Translations under genes and position numbers: made by a program | NCBI GenBank assembly: GCA_900708905.1 | Contig: CAADRB010000015.1 | Coordinates: 1,530,899-1,594,898 of the forward strand | Source of the DNA: Hymenolepis diminuta | Taxonomy: Eukaryota > Platyhelminthes > Cestoda > Cyclophyllidea > Hymenolepididae | Reading direction: 5' to 3' | Length of the DNA: 64,000 nucleotides | Part shown: positions 23,101-38,100 of the stretch, one piece after another | Layout of the letters: each line of letters opens with the position of its first letter | How positions within the stretch are numbered: the first letter of the stretch is position 1 | Notes under the pieces: generated by a model | Told to the model about the DNA's origin: nothing | Database searches by the model: none | Seen by the model: the letters and a program-made list of their open reading frames with translations, nothing else

Positions 23101-26100
23101 AAAAAATTAACTTCCCCATATTTTGAAGATGATTTCTCAAGGTTACTTGTAAGAAATGTCGACGCCGAAAGAAACGCACGGTCTTATCTTAACTCTACTA
23201 GCATATATAATTTAATTCATCTAGAGGTAAAATTCACTACAAGGGGGATTTTTTTGTCTGTCACATGGCGAGTAGACCAAATCGGACGAAAATAAGATTC
23301 AGCAGATAGAGAAAAATTTTAAATTACTCCGGAGTGAATTTCATTTTAAGAGGGCTCAAACACAAGAATTCATGATAAATAAATAAATAAGGAGATCAAT
23401 AAACCAATGATAAAAGGAAATCAACGCTTAGTAATAATTACCAGGTGAAAGATTCAAATTAATCCCAGTAAATCAAACAAAACACAAAATGAAGTTGAAA
23501 TAGCCAAAAGCTTGTCGTACCGAAATCACGAGTACTTAATATAAAAAAGATCTCACTAGGAACACCAATTAATATATTTATAATCCAATTTTTTTAAATA
23601 TGAAATCGAAAGATACTACATTTTCCTATTTTTGTGGACTTAAGCTAATTAAACCGTTCAATATATGCATAAAAATGCGACATATTTCAATCAAATTTAA
23701 TGACAAGATAGCATTTGATAACTACAGAAAATATCACTTTAGATATTCTAGAATAGTCTTAGACTAAGATTATGCAATACTAGAACCTGGATAAATTGCC
23801 AAGCGAAATATTTATGCGAGGGATGTTTATATATTTCGTAGAAAGAACTAGAAAAACAAAAAAAACATGGATGCATTTTACGAAATGACTTTGATAAAAT
23901 CTCTATTCTAGTGTAGTATTATATAGTTAAAAAACTGAATCGAATATTTTTGTTGTACCTTAAATAAAATGCATTAACGTAAATAGTGTACTGGATTACA
24001 GGTTCCCGGTTTTATACGCTCGTGCTAGGGAATACGATTTCGCCATTTTTGTATTAATGACTAAACATGCATTCATCATCTCTCTTCCACGAATTTAAAT
24101 TGAGAAACCTTGATTGACCACAAAACGGCTCTCGCAAAGAAATGTAGCCCGACCAAGCAACATTTGGGATTTGAATCCTTATTCAAAATGTAATTTATGA
24201 GAAGAGTCCTATAATTGCGGTCAGTGTAGGTCTAAAATTGCTTTTATTTTGCCTTTCTGTCTTTAGAGCGAGAAAAAACCTGTACGGTTAACATTCGATC
24301 AAAGGATCCGAACAATGAATGCATATCGAAATCACTACAACAGTTGAATTATATTGACTACCAATAAAATATCTGCTTACTGCATACTCTGAATTCGTTG
24401 ACTAGCTTTAGGCAGATAGGTAGCAAATTAAGAAGTGGATAAGAAAGGGCTTGTCTTGTACTTTAACTAAACCGATTACAGCTATTTGACATTTTTTATT
24501 GTTATTATCCACAGTAACACAAAAAATCAACGTTAAAGAGAGGCAATCAAAAGATGCTGGGAACAACGTCAAGGTATTAAAGAGTCTTACGTTATTTGAT
24601 TTTTGGATTTGGGTATACAATATTTATTAAACGACTAGCTCGTGTTCCAAAATTCAAATTTCATGATTTGCGTCCTGGATTGCAGCAAATGCTGAACAAC
24701 AACGCCCAGTGCTTATTGACCGTTATTAAACTAGAAGCTTCACTGCTTCAGTTTATATTTGCTCCCAATAGTTGAGAAAGCAGATGATCTTAATATGGTG
24801 TTAATGAGCTTATAGTTTTAATATAGCAGAGGCAATCTAAAATTTTAGATTTGAAATTGTCATCTTTTAACAAAACTGACAATCAACTCTAAATAACAAC
24901 ACATCAGAAGTATGACAGGCTAAACTATCCTAGTTTATTTATTCCACATTTACTGACACAAGCCAACAACTTCAAGGGAAAACGCTTATTTCATTTTTCG
25001 CTGTCAAATAACTGTCGAGACCGGAATCCCAACTATTTCCAGGGTTTAAAATTATGACATAACATAGCTACTAAAGGATTAGTTGAGGTGGGAAAGTCCA
25101 AATGCGGTCCAAAAATGGGAGACCTTATAATGGGCCATAAAATTGGATACGAAAAGTGGGATAATGTATTCATGAGGTAATTTAATCAGTGTGCAGAGAG
25201 AGGCTTCTATGCATGCACACAACTTCCGTACTCTACCCTCTTAAAATGCCACATACACTTGGTGGAACAACAACAGGAAATTAAGAAAAAAAATTGTGAA
25301 ATTACTGATTTGAACACGACATATAACCACTGGTTTTCAATGAAGGCATTCTTTCTACATTTTAAATATTTATTTTGCCGTAGCATTAGGCAAATGGTGA
25401 GATCAAGCACACAAGAAAGATGAAAAATTCTCAAGTGTAGATAATCCGAAATGACTTTCTTTTTCCATAAATTGAATATGAAAATATGTTTATAGGTGCC
25501 GGTGAAAAGCTTTTGACAGCTTTCTCGGTGCACTCTAGTAAAATTCACAGGCTTATTGACTTGGATATTGATTTGCCTATTAATAAATTTCCAAACTCGT
25601 GCCTGGAAACAAATTTCTGCTAGTGTAGCACTTACTGACTAGCAAGACAGCAAATCGAATTCCAATTTATACAAGCAGGTGCATTCTGTAAAGAGAAACT
25701 ATTGTTTGAGTTCGTTCTGAGTCTGAGCATCAGTAGCACTCAGCAGCATTGCAATGGTAGGCTAGGATTATATCAATGGTAGCTCATTAATATAGCGGCT
25801 CCAAAATTTAAAACCAATCAAAACATCTGCAATCGGATTATAAACATCAAAATCAGACTTACATGAAGAACCTTTTGAGATATCTTGCAACTCTGATTAA
25901 CGAATCATATCATAGTTGTGGGATCTTTCTGTGAAAGATAGGATAATTTATATGCAGTAAAATTAGCCTGAGCTAGAATTAGGCTAATTAACTGACACTC
26001 TAGAACAATGACAAAATGGTAATCATGAAGGGTCCAAGATAATGATCGACAGATAACTGAAGCAACCTAATTTTCGAGAATTAGCTAGTGTCAATCAAGC

Positions 26101-29100
26101 CTGAAAGATTAGTACAAAAGTGACTTCAGTATAGAAGTAACTACGGTAGAAAGTGTGTTCAATAGATAAATTAATAACAACAAGTTGAGAATTTGAAGAT
26201 ACCTATAAAATTTTCAAAAGAATCCCGAATCTGTTCTAAAATTAAAATTGATATAATTTTGATATCCTTTAGATTGCTCTTTAGAAATCAAATCTCTTTC
26301 TACGATAAAATATTTCCGCCTTTCAAATACCAAAAATACCATAAAGTAGAGCATTCCTTTAGGGTACTGAAATGAATATAGTTTTGTTATTTAAAATTAT
26401 TTTTTTACAAATTGTCAAGATTTGCCCATAATTAACCCTTGCTAATTATAAGTTTGTGTTTACACAGAGTTTATCAATAATTCTGAACCATCTCAAAATT
26501 CCCTCAACATCCGCTAATCAATCGCTCGTAGGGAGACAAAGGTGTTACCAAAATTAATATTAAAATGCATTCACTAAGCAATTGGGCATACATCAATACG
26601 TCGCCAGATCATGATAACTCCCCTTAACCTCCAAATCACCTTACATGAGCACCTAGAATTCCAGTGTCCTTAAACTATTTTAATTGTTTTCGCCAACACT
26701 AAAGCTTTAAAATTACTCTCCGTCCCAATTCCTCCAGACGGTTCCGACGATCCCATTTCTACATGTCAAACGCCTCCCACAGTCGGCTGTACAGTGGCTT
26801 CTATCTAGCCGGGTCTTACTAAGGACTCTTAATATAACAACCTACCCGAGATACCAGCGCCAACCACTGACATCCACCTATCCGCTGCATTTAAAGCCTC
26901 CTTTTTCTACCTCCTTCTCTGCTGATTTCATTAAAGCAACTTATCTACCCAATGTTCTGTCTTCTTTTTACTCTCTGTAGCTCTGATTCCTCTAATACCT
27001 GGTGGCCCTAATTGTTATCCTGCTACAGTATCCACAAGATTAGTTATTTACTCATGTATGAAGCAAAAGGATACTGCGAAAGAGAGATAATTTCCAACTT
27101 ACACAACGCATCCCTTTCCGTGGTGGAGAGACCACTTCCAGTGAAGAGGTTGGTGAAGAAGTTTTTCTTGGGAGGCTCTGGCATGTTGCAGGGCAGGAAC
27201 AGCTCCCCGTACATTTCACTCAAATTGGCGCTGCAAGGAAAATAAATATATTACTTAAGTTTAAATTAAAGACCTTGGTGCCATCGAATTTTCGCAAATG
27301 AAATTAAAGTGGGAAGACACTGGTGGATTGACCATCACAAACTCGCAAATGATATACCGACTGACAGATGCCTAATAAAGTCTTCGATCAGATGCCATAA
27401 ATTTATATGAGAGAGGATGGCTGCAAAAAATTCGGATTTTTTCATAAGATGTCGATGTCATTATAGAATTCAGGAATCCTCGATTTTCAGTTCTACGATC
27501 TCTATTACCAAATTGTATATTTCCACATTTTTAAATATTTTTCATTTCATTATTAAAACTTATATTTTGGATAATAATACGAATAATCATGAGAACTTTA
27601 ATAAAACAAAACCAAATACAGTCGTAAATAACAGAAAGTATCCTAATTAGTCCCATTGAAAGCGAAAATTCAAGTATTACCATGAATATTATTATCGAAG
27701 TTTAGTCTTCAAGGGATAAATGAGATTTTCGTTTTTGGCAAGTTAGGTTTTTTATGCCATATTCGAAAACAGCTTTTTTCTATAATTTAGGAGCGTTAAT
27801 AAGAAGCCGACTTCATTTTAATAGCTGATATAAATGTTGGCCTTGTTAGAAAATTTCACTAAAATTCAGATTGAAAATGGTCTGTTTACCAAAAAGTAAT
27901 AAAACAGATAAATGATGTTCATTTCTGGAGTGTTCTGGATGTATCACATTTTATAGATCAGTTAATACTATCTTAACTCTATATATTTATGAAAGGTCGC
28001 CTCACTGTATGAAGGTTAAGATAAATACGCATTCCTTTTCTAACAATGTTTTGGTATGACAAGATAACTAAATTTGTCTAATTAATGCAAAATCTTATTT
28101 GCTATGTGATAGGTGTCATTAATATATAACTAGACTAACCATTTAATATTTCTTGATATTTATAAGCTAATTAACTACGCGGCATATACATCACATTAAA
28201 ATAAATAATAACGCATTTATACTATAAGACAATAGGAAAGGGAGTTCACCTGGCTATATAAGGAAAATCTTATATTAGAAGAAACAGATGTATTGAAAAG
28301 AAGATGGGAGTGGCGCAATCATTCATTTTATAGACTAGCCCACTTTACATGTCAGCTCTAGTCTGACATCAAACAAATTAGGGCTGGATCATAAAATAGC
28401 AGACCATAAGCCAGAGGAAAAATCAAATCCTCGGTCATAGAAATCAGTGCAATTGTCTCCAAATTCCCTTGACAACTATTCTCTAANNNNNNNNNNNNNN
28501 NNNNNNNNAATAAACGTACTAGGATTAAATGATCAAGCTGTTAATATAATCAGTCATTTGAGCAATAGACTCTGAACATAAACTCACTCGGAAAGCTGAG
28601 GAATCGAATCCAGGGATTTGAACTTTAAAGCATTAACATATCGCTAGGAGAACGATACTCCTTTTGTATGAAGTGGACAACCTAACAAATTCAGAATTCA
28701 ATCGAAGAAAGACCTCAACACTTCTTCACCTCATATTAGACTGTGTTACTCTTCGCCAAGTTTAGACATTTCTCCATGATTATTAATTATAATACGAAAA
28801 TAAATCGAAGATTTCTAAAAAGGCGACTTTAAATAACACAGGAACTAACCTAAGATCGGCAGAAAGTGTAATTTTGGCGAGTTCGGAAGGAGAGGCGAAG
28901 TAGACAGCATGACCCAAATTGCCGAATGTAAAGAGGCTCTGCTGGATGGATCCACCAGTAACTGCATCAACGTCGGATAAAATTCGCAGAGAGGGAAGTG
29001 AAAAGGCTATCAGATGCCCGTTTGACAGCAGACAGTTAACGTAAAGGAGGGTGGAGAAAGGTGAAGTCTGAGTCATTGATAGGGGTACTCGCTGGTTGCT

Positions 29101-32100
29101 GATTTCCGCCCGAACTACTGTGCTTGTCTCTGTGATTTTCACCTGAAATTAATAGAAAACACGAAAATTAATTTGATCAATGCTAAACTTTGCTAATTTT
29201 TAACCATTATGAATAATCACGGAGCTATTAATTTTTAAGCTTAATCTTTTTAATTTATTAGAGATTGAATTCAGTCAATGGGGTTCAAGATTGTCCGCTT
29301 AACTAAGCTCATTAAGTTAAATTGAAGAACATGTGCTGGTATTTTCGCTATTTTCGGATATTTTTTAGGTTTATTCATCTTAAACCTCCAAAATTATTTT
29401 TATGTCACCTCAAAAGTCTCATCAAGATAGATTAACATCATACTTGATGTCATTATTGGAGATGATGATCGATTTAAACATCTTAAAACATACAGAAATT
29501 GACCACTTAAAATCATCGATATGGGGCATATTATTGGAAAAGCAATCTCTTCGGAAGTTCTACCTTCTAAAACATTCACATATAATTAGAAAAAAGACAT
29601 CAAACATTCTTTCGCGGACTCCCCCAAAGTTAGGTTTCACATTCTAAGAAGCCTCTTAAAGACTTTAAATTACGCTTTGGAAAGGTGACATCTGAGGCTT
29701 AGGGATAAAATGATTTACGATTTCAACCCGAGAGTAGGTCATTGTGATATCCGGGATATCAGCATCGGACGACATGATAAACTGCCTTTAAGACAGGGTG
29801 ACTTGAGTATGATTGACTCCCCCTATCCTAGAATTCGTTTAATTTGTCTAACTTCACTAAAGCCAAATACTAAGAGTTCTTGCAAACCCTCTTAAATTGT
29901 ATCAAGAAAGATCAAATCATAAGAGCAATAAAATAAATAAACTATACCACAGAATCAAACAGTTACCAAAAGCAAATTGGGGATAACTAAATCGTATAAC
30001 GTCTACTTGAACAAAAAACCAAGGTCCCCATTTACTGGAGGCATGAAACTATGGAATAAGGAAATAAACGTGTGGTTTAGGCTTATGCGACGTCGCTGAT
30101 CCATTTAAACTCATTTTTCGTTCTAAATATGACTCATCCCCCGTCTATTGAGCTGTTCATAGATTTTCCCCATTACTGAACATTTCAATTTACTAGTTAC
30201 AGGTCAATACGCTCTCTTTGTTTCCCCTTGCTAACAATACTCTGAAACCGTATCTGTCTGTGGTAAAAGGGATCGTAGAACTTGGAAGAGTAATAGCTAC
30301 CTACCTCCTCCTATTAGGTACCTTTTCTCCCAACAAGAAAGGGATATGAGCAACATTATCGATTAAGGAATAAAGTTAATGGAAAGATAATAGTTGAATA
30401 AAAATTTAAAATAATTATACCCTAAAATTCAGCAACGAAAGGACTTTTTTTCGTCTTAAATACAACTACCGGAAATTTCCGAAAGATAATGCAAACAATA
30501 TCAAGTTGATAAAATAATATGTTTAATTTAAACATTTTTTCACAGACATAATTAAATCAAATGAGATGAGAAAAATTCGGGAGAGATTACGGATAACAAG
30601 CATGGGAATAGGACCCGAGGTTAATTTGAATGACACTCGCCTGTATAGATGATGATTTATAGGTTTGATGATTAGGTGTTTAAATCCTATGGCGAAAAGA
30701 GTAAGTTTTACTAAATTAAAAATCTAAATACGAAACTCTTAGGTTAATGCATTCTTAACACAAAAGGTGGTTGATTAAATTAGGATAAACTCAGCTATAT
30801 TCAGATGATATTGAGTAACACTTCGATCACCGATCGAAACTCGAACACGTTATTAGAGAAAAATATGTATACGATTGTGGTATTGTTTGAAATCGGTATT
30901 TTAAAGGAGCCTAATTTATCAGACACATAACTGCGTCCAAAGCGAAAGACTTGGTAAACAGATAAAATTAACAAATGACTAACCCGATTGTGGCAGTTCC
31001 GCGATGGGAATCCGATAACTTGAGCATGCTTTTCTGAGATGACCACCATGAAATATCGATCAGATTCTTGAGCAGATCCAGTTGGTGCCTCTTCTTGGGA
31101 ATTTGCAACTCCAACTCCGCCTTGACTTCCGCTATAAGCCGACGCTGAAATAAAACAAGAGACATTCTATGAATCACCAAGCACGTTACTACTTAAAAAG
31201 TAGATCAGGCTAATAACCTCGCCAGTCAGTGCGGAAAAACTTGCTAATACGCCGACCAATCAGGACAACAAGAGAGAATAAAGGCCAGTATGAATCTAGG
31301 ATTCCAAATATACCCAACCTCAAGGCCTCATGCTACTAAAGAGGGTAGTGGCCATTGTGGCAAGATGGCCGTTTTCTCTTACCTTTACTGCTTCTCGAAC
31401 TATCTTTCCGTCTTTCAAACTATTATAGACCTTTATGCCCTTTCATTCTACATTGTGTTATCCATAAGATCTTCCTTAATGAAATCTTGTTTAGACCACA
31501 CTTACTACAATTAATTTACTTTAGGGCTAAATTGCTACGAAAATAGGGAATGAATCATCATCAGTATCTGCAATAAAGCAGCATTAAATTAATATAATGG
31601 GGTTGCATCCTAGATTACATTTAAATATTCAAGGACAGGCAGATGAGAATGCCACTAAAGCATAAAATTTTTATTTGTTTATGCATAGCTGTGTGCTAAT
31701 AGATATGAAGTAGTTCATTTATGCGGCATTATTTATTTTTCGTCATTAAGCTATTTTAACTAATTGGAATGACAGAGGTGGAAATCGAAGTTTCCATCGC
31801 CGTAAAGTGGCTTGGGGCATTAATTTAAGTGATACTTGATTAAAGTTTAGCCCAATAGCCTTATTATTTCATTTCCAAGTTCACATTTCGAAAACACAGA
31901 CGGCAAGAAGGAAGAAAATGAAAATTAGCGAGTATGACAAGATTTAAAAAATAGCATCTCAACAAAATGCTATGACTAACAAGATATAAAATCACAGAAG
32001 AGCTAGAAATTGCGAAAACCCAAAATGGCTACACATAAATCTGTCGTTATATATCTATCTGTCTATCACCATCGACTACAAGAGGCTTTGCAGTTCATAC

Positions 32101-35100
32101 AATCAATACACTCCAAAGTTTTCGTAGCCTATTAGTCAATAAATCGATATTTTTGTCAAAAATATTTCATCTAACATAACGATGGTTGAAACTTAATTGG
32201 AAACGAACGTCCATTTATACTATTTCGTTAAAAATAGCTATCTTCGCTAATTAAACATTAGAACTGGTTATTTTCTGTTTTTCTGTAATTATATGCAAAT
32301 ATTTTAGATACAAATGTGATTTAACAGTTCCTTCTATAATGCTTAAATAATAAGTTCCCTGTTTTAGAGAACCCTAGTTAGTTAGACATTTAATTGCTCT
32401 TTGATATTATAAATAATTAAACATATCGATTAATCAACAGTTGATGAATAAGCTCTAAACGTAGCGGAAAGAATTCATTCAGTGACCTATTGAGAAAATG
32501 GGAACAATTTGATAAAATTAGAACTGAGATGAAATAAAGCTCAATTTTCAACTTCCACTTAATTCTCTTTCATCTCATATCGTGATATTTTACTATTCCC
32601 CATGTTTGAATGCCTTCCACATGGTATTTTATTAATGAATAATAAAGAATCCCCTCTCCTCTTCCTTAAACTTGTCTATTAAAGACTGCTTAAGTTGAAG
32701 TGTAAAACTTTTAAACTGCCAACTAATAGGTAACGCAGTAAGCGGTAAGTAATTAATGCAGTTTAACTGAAATCAAAAGTCAGACTTCAAAATAAACAAA
32801 GACCAAAAATTACTTGGAGTCAGTGACGATCCTGAAGCCCCAGATCCCTTCCACTTCCCACCTCCACGGTAGGAATTAGCCGGAGAAGGTAGAGGATGAC
32901 TAACACCTCCGAGACGCTTCATTGCATTTGCCTCGCTTCCAGCGTAATTGTGTGGGTTATGTTCAGCTGAAGCACCAATGAGTTCGTCAGGATTAGGGAC
33001 CAAAGTGAGTCGAGGAACAGCACTGTTTCCTGCGTCCCATTTTACTGATGGAGGTGGACACATTTCTCCTTGAGCATTTCCAAAACCAATGAAGACTACC
33101 TCACCGTCGAATTTGAATAGAGACCCTAGTAGAGAAGATAAATGAAATGCAGTAAAAATAAGTTCACTGAGCTCTGCTTATTTAAAAAATTTAGCCACCT
33201 TAGCTCTGTTATGTTGAATAGCTGCTTAAAATCATGCAAGATCATTCTGCTTTCCTAATCTTTAGAAGAGGAAAAAGAATTGAATTGGCAAAGTCGATCG
33301 TCATGGTTAAAACATCGGTCATTAAGCACCGAGCATTGTAGATAAGACTTTGCTCAGTAGTCTAGGAGACGAATCATGAAATTGGAATTTTGGGATGCTA
33401 ACTACTTAACTTGGACTTTACTCTCAGCATCTTTGTGATTCCCTTTCCATTATAATTGGTTGGATTTACTGTTAACTGAATGTAATTGCTCCCCCACAAT
33501 TATTATTATTACCACTGCAGATATTAATGATAAAATATAAATTTTAAAACAATTCCGCTGTTGTCAACATTCTCTGAACTTGAAGTAGAAAATTAAACCA
33601 ATTGCAAATAAAATCACAAAGCCCTTTATCTATCACCGTAAACCATCGCCAGACACAGTAATTGTTCCAGGCTAAATATCTAACTTGACCACTGCATTAA
33701 AATTTTTTTTTCTAAAACAACTAGTCACAATAAAAATAAGCAGTTTTTGAAGTAGCAATTAAAGAGGTAAACACAATGCTTTCTAATAATCCCCTGCCTT
33801 TAAAGATGGGAGTTTTGCCATCACCATAACTTTAAACTCAATAACTTACGGGGGTACACCTTTTTCTATTATCAGAGGATTCAGAAATGGTGTATACATG
33901 AATAAGGAAATACAAGCGAATGCAAACCTTCACTCCAGAAAACCGACGTTTAATACAATTTCTACTAGATTGTCTTCAAAGCTAAACTTAAGTCAACAGG
34001 ACACTCAAATACACCAAATCCTTAACACAGAGGCACAAACCGCAACTCATACTTAGCAAGATCTTTAGCCTGAAGACCAAAATCCCCAAAGTTCACTTTT
34101 CCCAGACTTCAGTTAATGTTATATTGAAACTTTTTGTTCAAATGGACTAAATGAATAAAAAATATGATAAAGATTATCATACTCGCTTCAAAGACATCAT
34201 TTATGTTCATCTAGTGAGAACTCAGTAATATTGATGCTGATGGATTAGTTCCACCTTTTCCGAGTCCCTTTAGGAAAGTGTGTTTGTACTACACTTTACT
34301 TGAACAGAAGAAAGCTATCCTGAAGTCGTTTTAACGGGAAACTCACATTTTACTATCCCTTTTATTGATCAGTAATAACCGCTGCAGATGCCCCCTCCCA
34401 CGACAAGAAGTGCACCAATGGGCATCGACCTCACACTTAACAATAACTAAGATCTATAAAAGGAGGTGGTTTGTGGGTACTTTCGTACCTTAGTACGAAG
34501 TCAAATTGAATGGACACATTTTGCTAGGAGTATACTTAACCTGTACTCGCGTATAGATTATTGGCTTTCTACTCCATATGTGTTCTTCAGCATTGGCTAA
34601 TCAGTCAACCGATAATTTCCAGTTAAATCCAAACTTATATAATTGTTCATTCTATCTAATAAATGAGTTAATTTGGGGTGATCTAGCATTCTCTTATCTA
34701 GAGACTGAGAAACAACATGTAATCCCTCTCCTTTGCGATTCCGATAAAAAAACACTTGATTGTGCCTACTTCTCCCATCTAAATCGCACCATTATGATTC
34801 CAGATTTATTTTCCTCTAGCATAGTACAACACGGTATATATATATATATATATATTGGATGGAAATGTTATTCGACCATTTCTATAGGAAAAAAAAAAAC
34901 CTTTTATTTGTCGAAATTGAAGGGATATTTACATAATTTAATTAAAATAGGTGTTTGTCAAAATCGCCCCATAAACTAAGGTGAGAAATATTAGTTGTGT
35001 TTGTTTTAAAGATAGTCGAAATAGTCACCGCATCATACGAAAATAGTATTTTTAGGAAAAAAACAAATTCGTTCAAGCGCAAATATTTCTTTCATGAACA

Positions 35101-38100
35101 ATAATAATTAAGAGGAGGTAAACATGACTTTTATTTGAACGTGATATATGTACTGCTTCTTCATTTTTGCTTTAAAGTAAAAGTTTAAGAACATGCATTA
35201 AGCCTTAACAGCTATTCGACATAAGGAAAGGTAAAACGACCTAGCAGTTACGCCTTTCATATTTTACTTCAAATTTCTTTAACTCTGGTAAATTGTATTT
35301 TGCCACTGACATGATTTGAAACGCGCCTTCCTTTTACTCACGATGTAAATTTAAGAGGACAATGTACTCGACTGAATTTTGATCATGCTGGCAAGTCGAC
35401 TGAATTTACCACTTTTGCATATATAACTACTCTTATTTCTAAAAAGAAAGTTGAATAAACATTTTCGAAGTTAAAAGTGTAATGACAAACCCATGACAGT
35501 ACTAGACATCCGCGTGTAAAAAAAGGAACACTACATCTAGAAATTTTACTGATTTCGTCATCAGATACAGCGGGGCCGAACATTCTAGAATAGAACTCTC
35601 CCGCTCTCACAAAAGCGACGCACATAGGCCTATTGAACAACCGCGTAAAGGAAGTATTTGTTTTTTTTTCAAACAAATTATTTTGTAAAATTTGCTTAAA
35701 ATCATCCAAAACCGATTAAATAATGAATAAAATGAAATCAATAATGATAAACATGGAAGAAAATTAAACCCTTCGTTTATTGCATAAATGGAACATTCCA
35801 GAACGCAAAAAATTGGCTAAATTTATGTACTAGCCCCACCGATCACACACGTACACACCCCAAGTAGGAGCAGCAACCCTGAAAATGTTGATCGTTAATA
35901 AATAACGCTGGTCCTAGTACACCACAAAATTTGATGCACGTATGCGGGAAAAATGAACCAATTGACTTAATAAATAGGGAAAAAACGACTGAAATCGTGT
36001 TTCAAACAGGTATTGATGAAGTAATAATTTTCCCCCATTTAAAAAATTAATAAAGTGAGATGACCTTGGAGGAATGCTCGCTAAATCGCTTTTACGTGCT
36101 GGTGAGTTTCCTACATGGTAGGATGCGTAATCTTGCGAGCAACCGTAAAATACATTTCTTTTAAAGAGTGCCTAAGCGCCGAAAATTTCAAAAGAGATTA
36201 AATTATTGCATGAATAATTTGTACGCTTTTACCTCTGTTTTAATTGAATAATTGGGTAGGAACTTATTATAGTTTTCCTTCTAATTAACCAAACAGAACT
36301 TTATTTGTGCGACTTAGACTTATGCGGTACAGTATGTTGATCATTAGTAAAATGGTACGACATAAATTGTAAACAAAAGACCCCACTAAACCCTTAAAAA
36401 AGATAAGTAACTCAATTTCTTAAATGCACCTGCAACTTTTTTCCTACTTTAGGCTTTGTTAAAACATCCATTAATCAGGAATTTAAATTCTAAACGCTGT
36501 CATGTTTTCTAGGAAATGGAAACTCCTAATTCAAATGAGAATAATAAGTCATTTATAGGGATAAGTTAATGAGAATAAACTATGAATTGATCAAAATATA
36601 GGTCAAGATGCATACCATTTCTCGCAGATCAGCGACGAAAGACACGTTTCTTGAGTAAATGTTACTTAATGTGAGAATTCGAAATGTGGAGAACTACGTG
36701 AGAAAACGAAAGGAATTGGAGATTGTTTTCCCCCAGACTTTCAAGAAATACAGAATGCTGGGTTAATGTTTGTCGAAGCGCCCATACACATTAAAAATAG
36801 GTAATTTTGCATGTTATAAGAACTTTCGAAAGATTTCAAATAGATAACCGCATTAATGTATGCTAAGTGCATATTCCTTCAGCAGTTGAAATTTGGGAAA
36901 TGGAGAAGAAAAAATACTTCATATTATTCTAAAACCATCAGGAAAATTATGGTCATTAAAAATGAAGTCTTTTTACGAATGTCCAACAAGAAATTGTGTT
37001 CAAAAAATACGAATTGCAGAATTTTAGCAACAATGAAAAGAAAGACAAAGGGAAAGGAATGCGGAGCATTAATGTGAGCTCCTATCATCACGTTATCTGA
37101 TCAAATGAATACCCACACTCTGGTTCGATCATTTGATTTCCCATTACCCCCTAATCCCCATGATTTCGTATATATAATTAGAAAATATCTCGTCATTTTC
37201 CCAGTTATCGTTTGACCGACATGCATAATAAAGTCTACTCACATCCATTTAAGGCGTACTCTAAGCACTATACGTTAAATACTGCAGTCAAGACAAAGAC
37301 TGATGTGTGCTAATCCAAAATTCTGCCCTCTTTTAATGCATAACTAGAAAAGAACTATTTCAGAATAGTTTTTCATATAATTACTAACATTTATTACATG
37401 AAAGTCATTTACCCCATGGGATTTACTATAAGGAAATGAATATTTCCCTCCAGATTTGATGAAACATTTATCATCGTAAATAATTGAAAAGGTTCTCACA
37501 GTTTGAGAAGTAAATGTTCCATGTTAGCAATAAAGAATGAAAATTTACCTAGAAGATTGTAGTGAGGACCTTGGGTGCCAGATTCATCGGAGGTATCTAA
37601 GCTGAAGCCGAAAACAGACCCACGATTGGTCCCTAACCACAGGGACGGTTCTGAAAAAAAATCAGATCATTTCCGATCGTACACCTTTTGAATGGAATTC
37701 GGTGAATTAAGCTGGAAACTAACCATCCTTCTGTTCACTCATATCAACAAATGCTAGCGTCCGAATACCCTCGAGAACAGACTGATCGATTGAGCTTTGT
37801 TCAGATGTGTCCGAATGTCTTTGAGACGTCGAGTCACCATATTTGTCTAATCAAAAGGTATAAATCAATATTATCTGAAAAACTACAAATTTAACTCAAT
37901 TTGATTACACTAAACAAACCATGCAGAGTGAGCTAATAAACTTATTTTACAATAATAGGTGACTATAACCAAAAGTGTACTAATTCCAGTTAGCTATTGA
38001 CCGTTAAAACAAAAACATTCGCTACTTACTAATTTGTAAGTAGAAGAAAAATATGTTAGTAGTGCAACATAAGGGGAAGTAAAGGCGTGCGTCACAGCAA

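Larger units (their letters stand above)
20151..27102 (-). other. 7-kb tomosyn intron
   Basis: Separates the tail block from the SNARE exon. Contains repeat A copy 2 and a TAAA microsatellite; otherwise AT-rich without a recognisable exon. A short extra exon here is possible because vertebrate tomosyns have some additional residues between these blocks. Confidence 0.7.
33126..37548 (-). other. 4.4-kb tomosyn intron
   Basis: Phase 1. Contains repeat A copy 3 and the (TA)n run; frames at 34578-34979 and 35383-35709 look like chance (the former translates the microsatellite). Confidence 0.75.

Noticed and set aside
34481..34500. Short palindrome TTCGTAC...GTACGAA
   Set aside because: Seven-base stem only; expected by chance in 64 kb and without context.
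34578..34979. 133-codon plus-strand frame inside an intron
   Set aside because: It reads straight through the (TA)n run and a poly-A run, giving an IYIYIYI stretch; typical chance frame.
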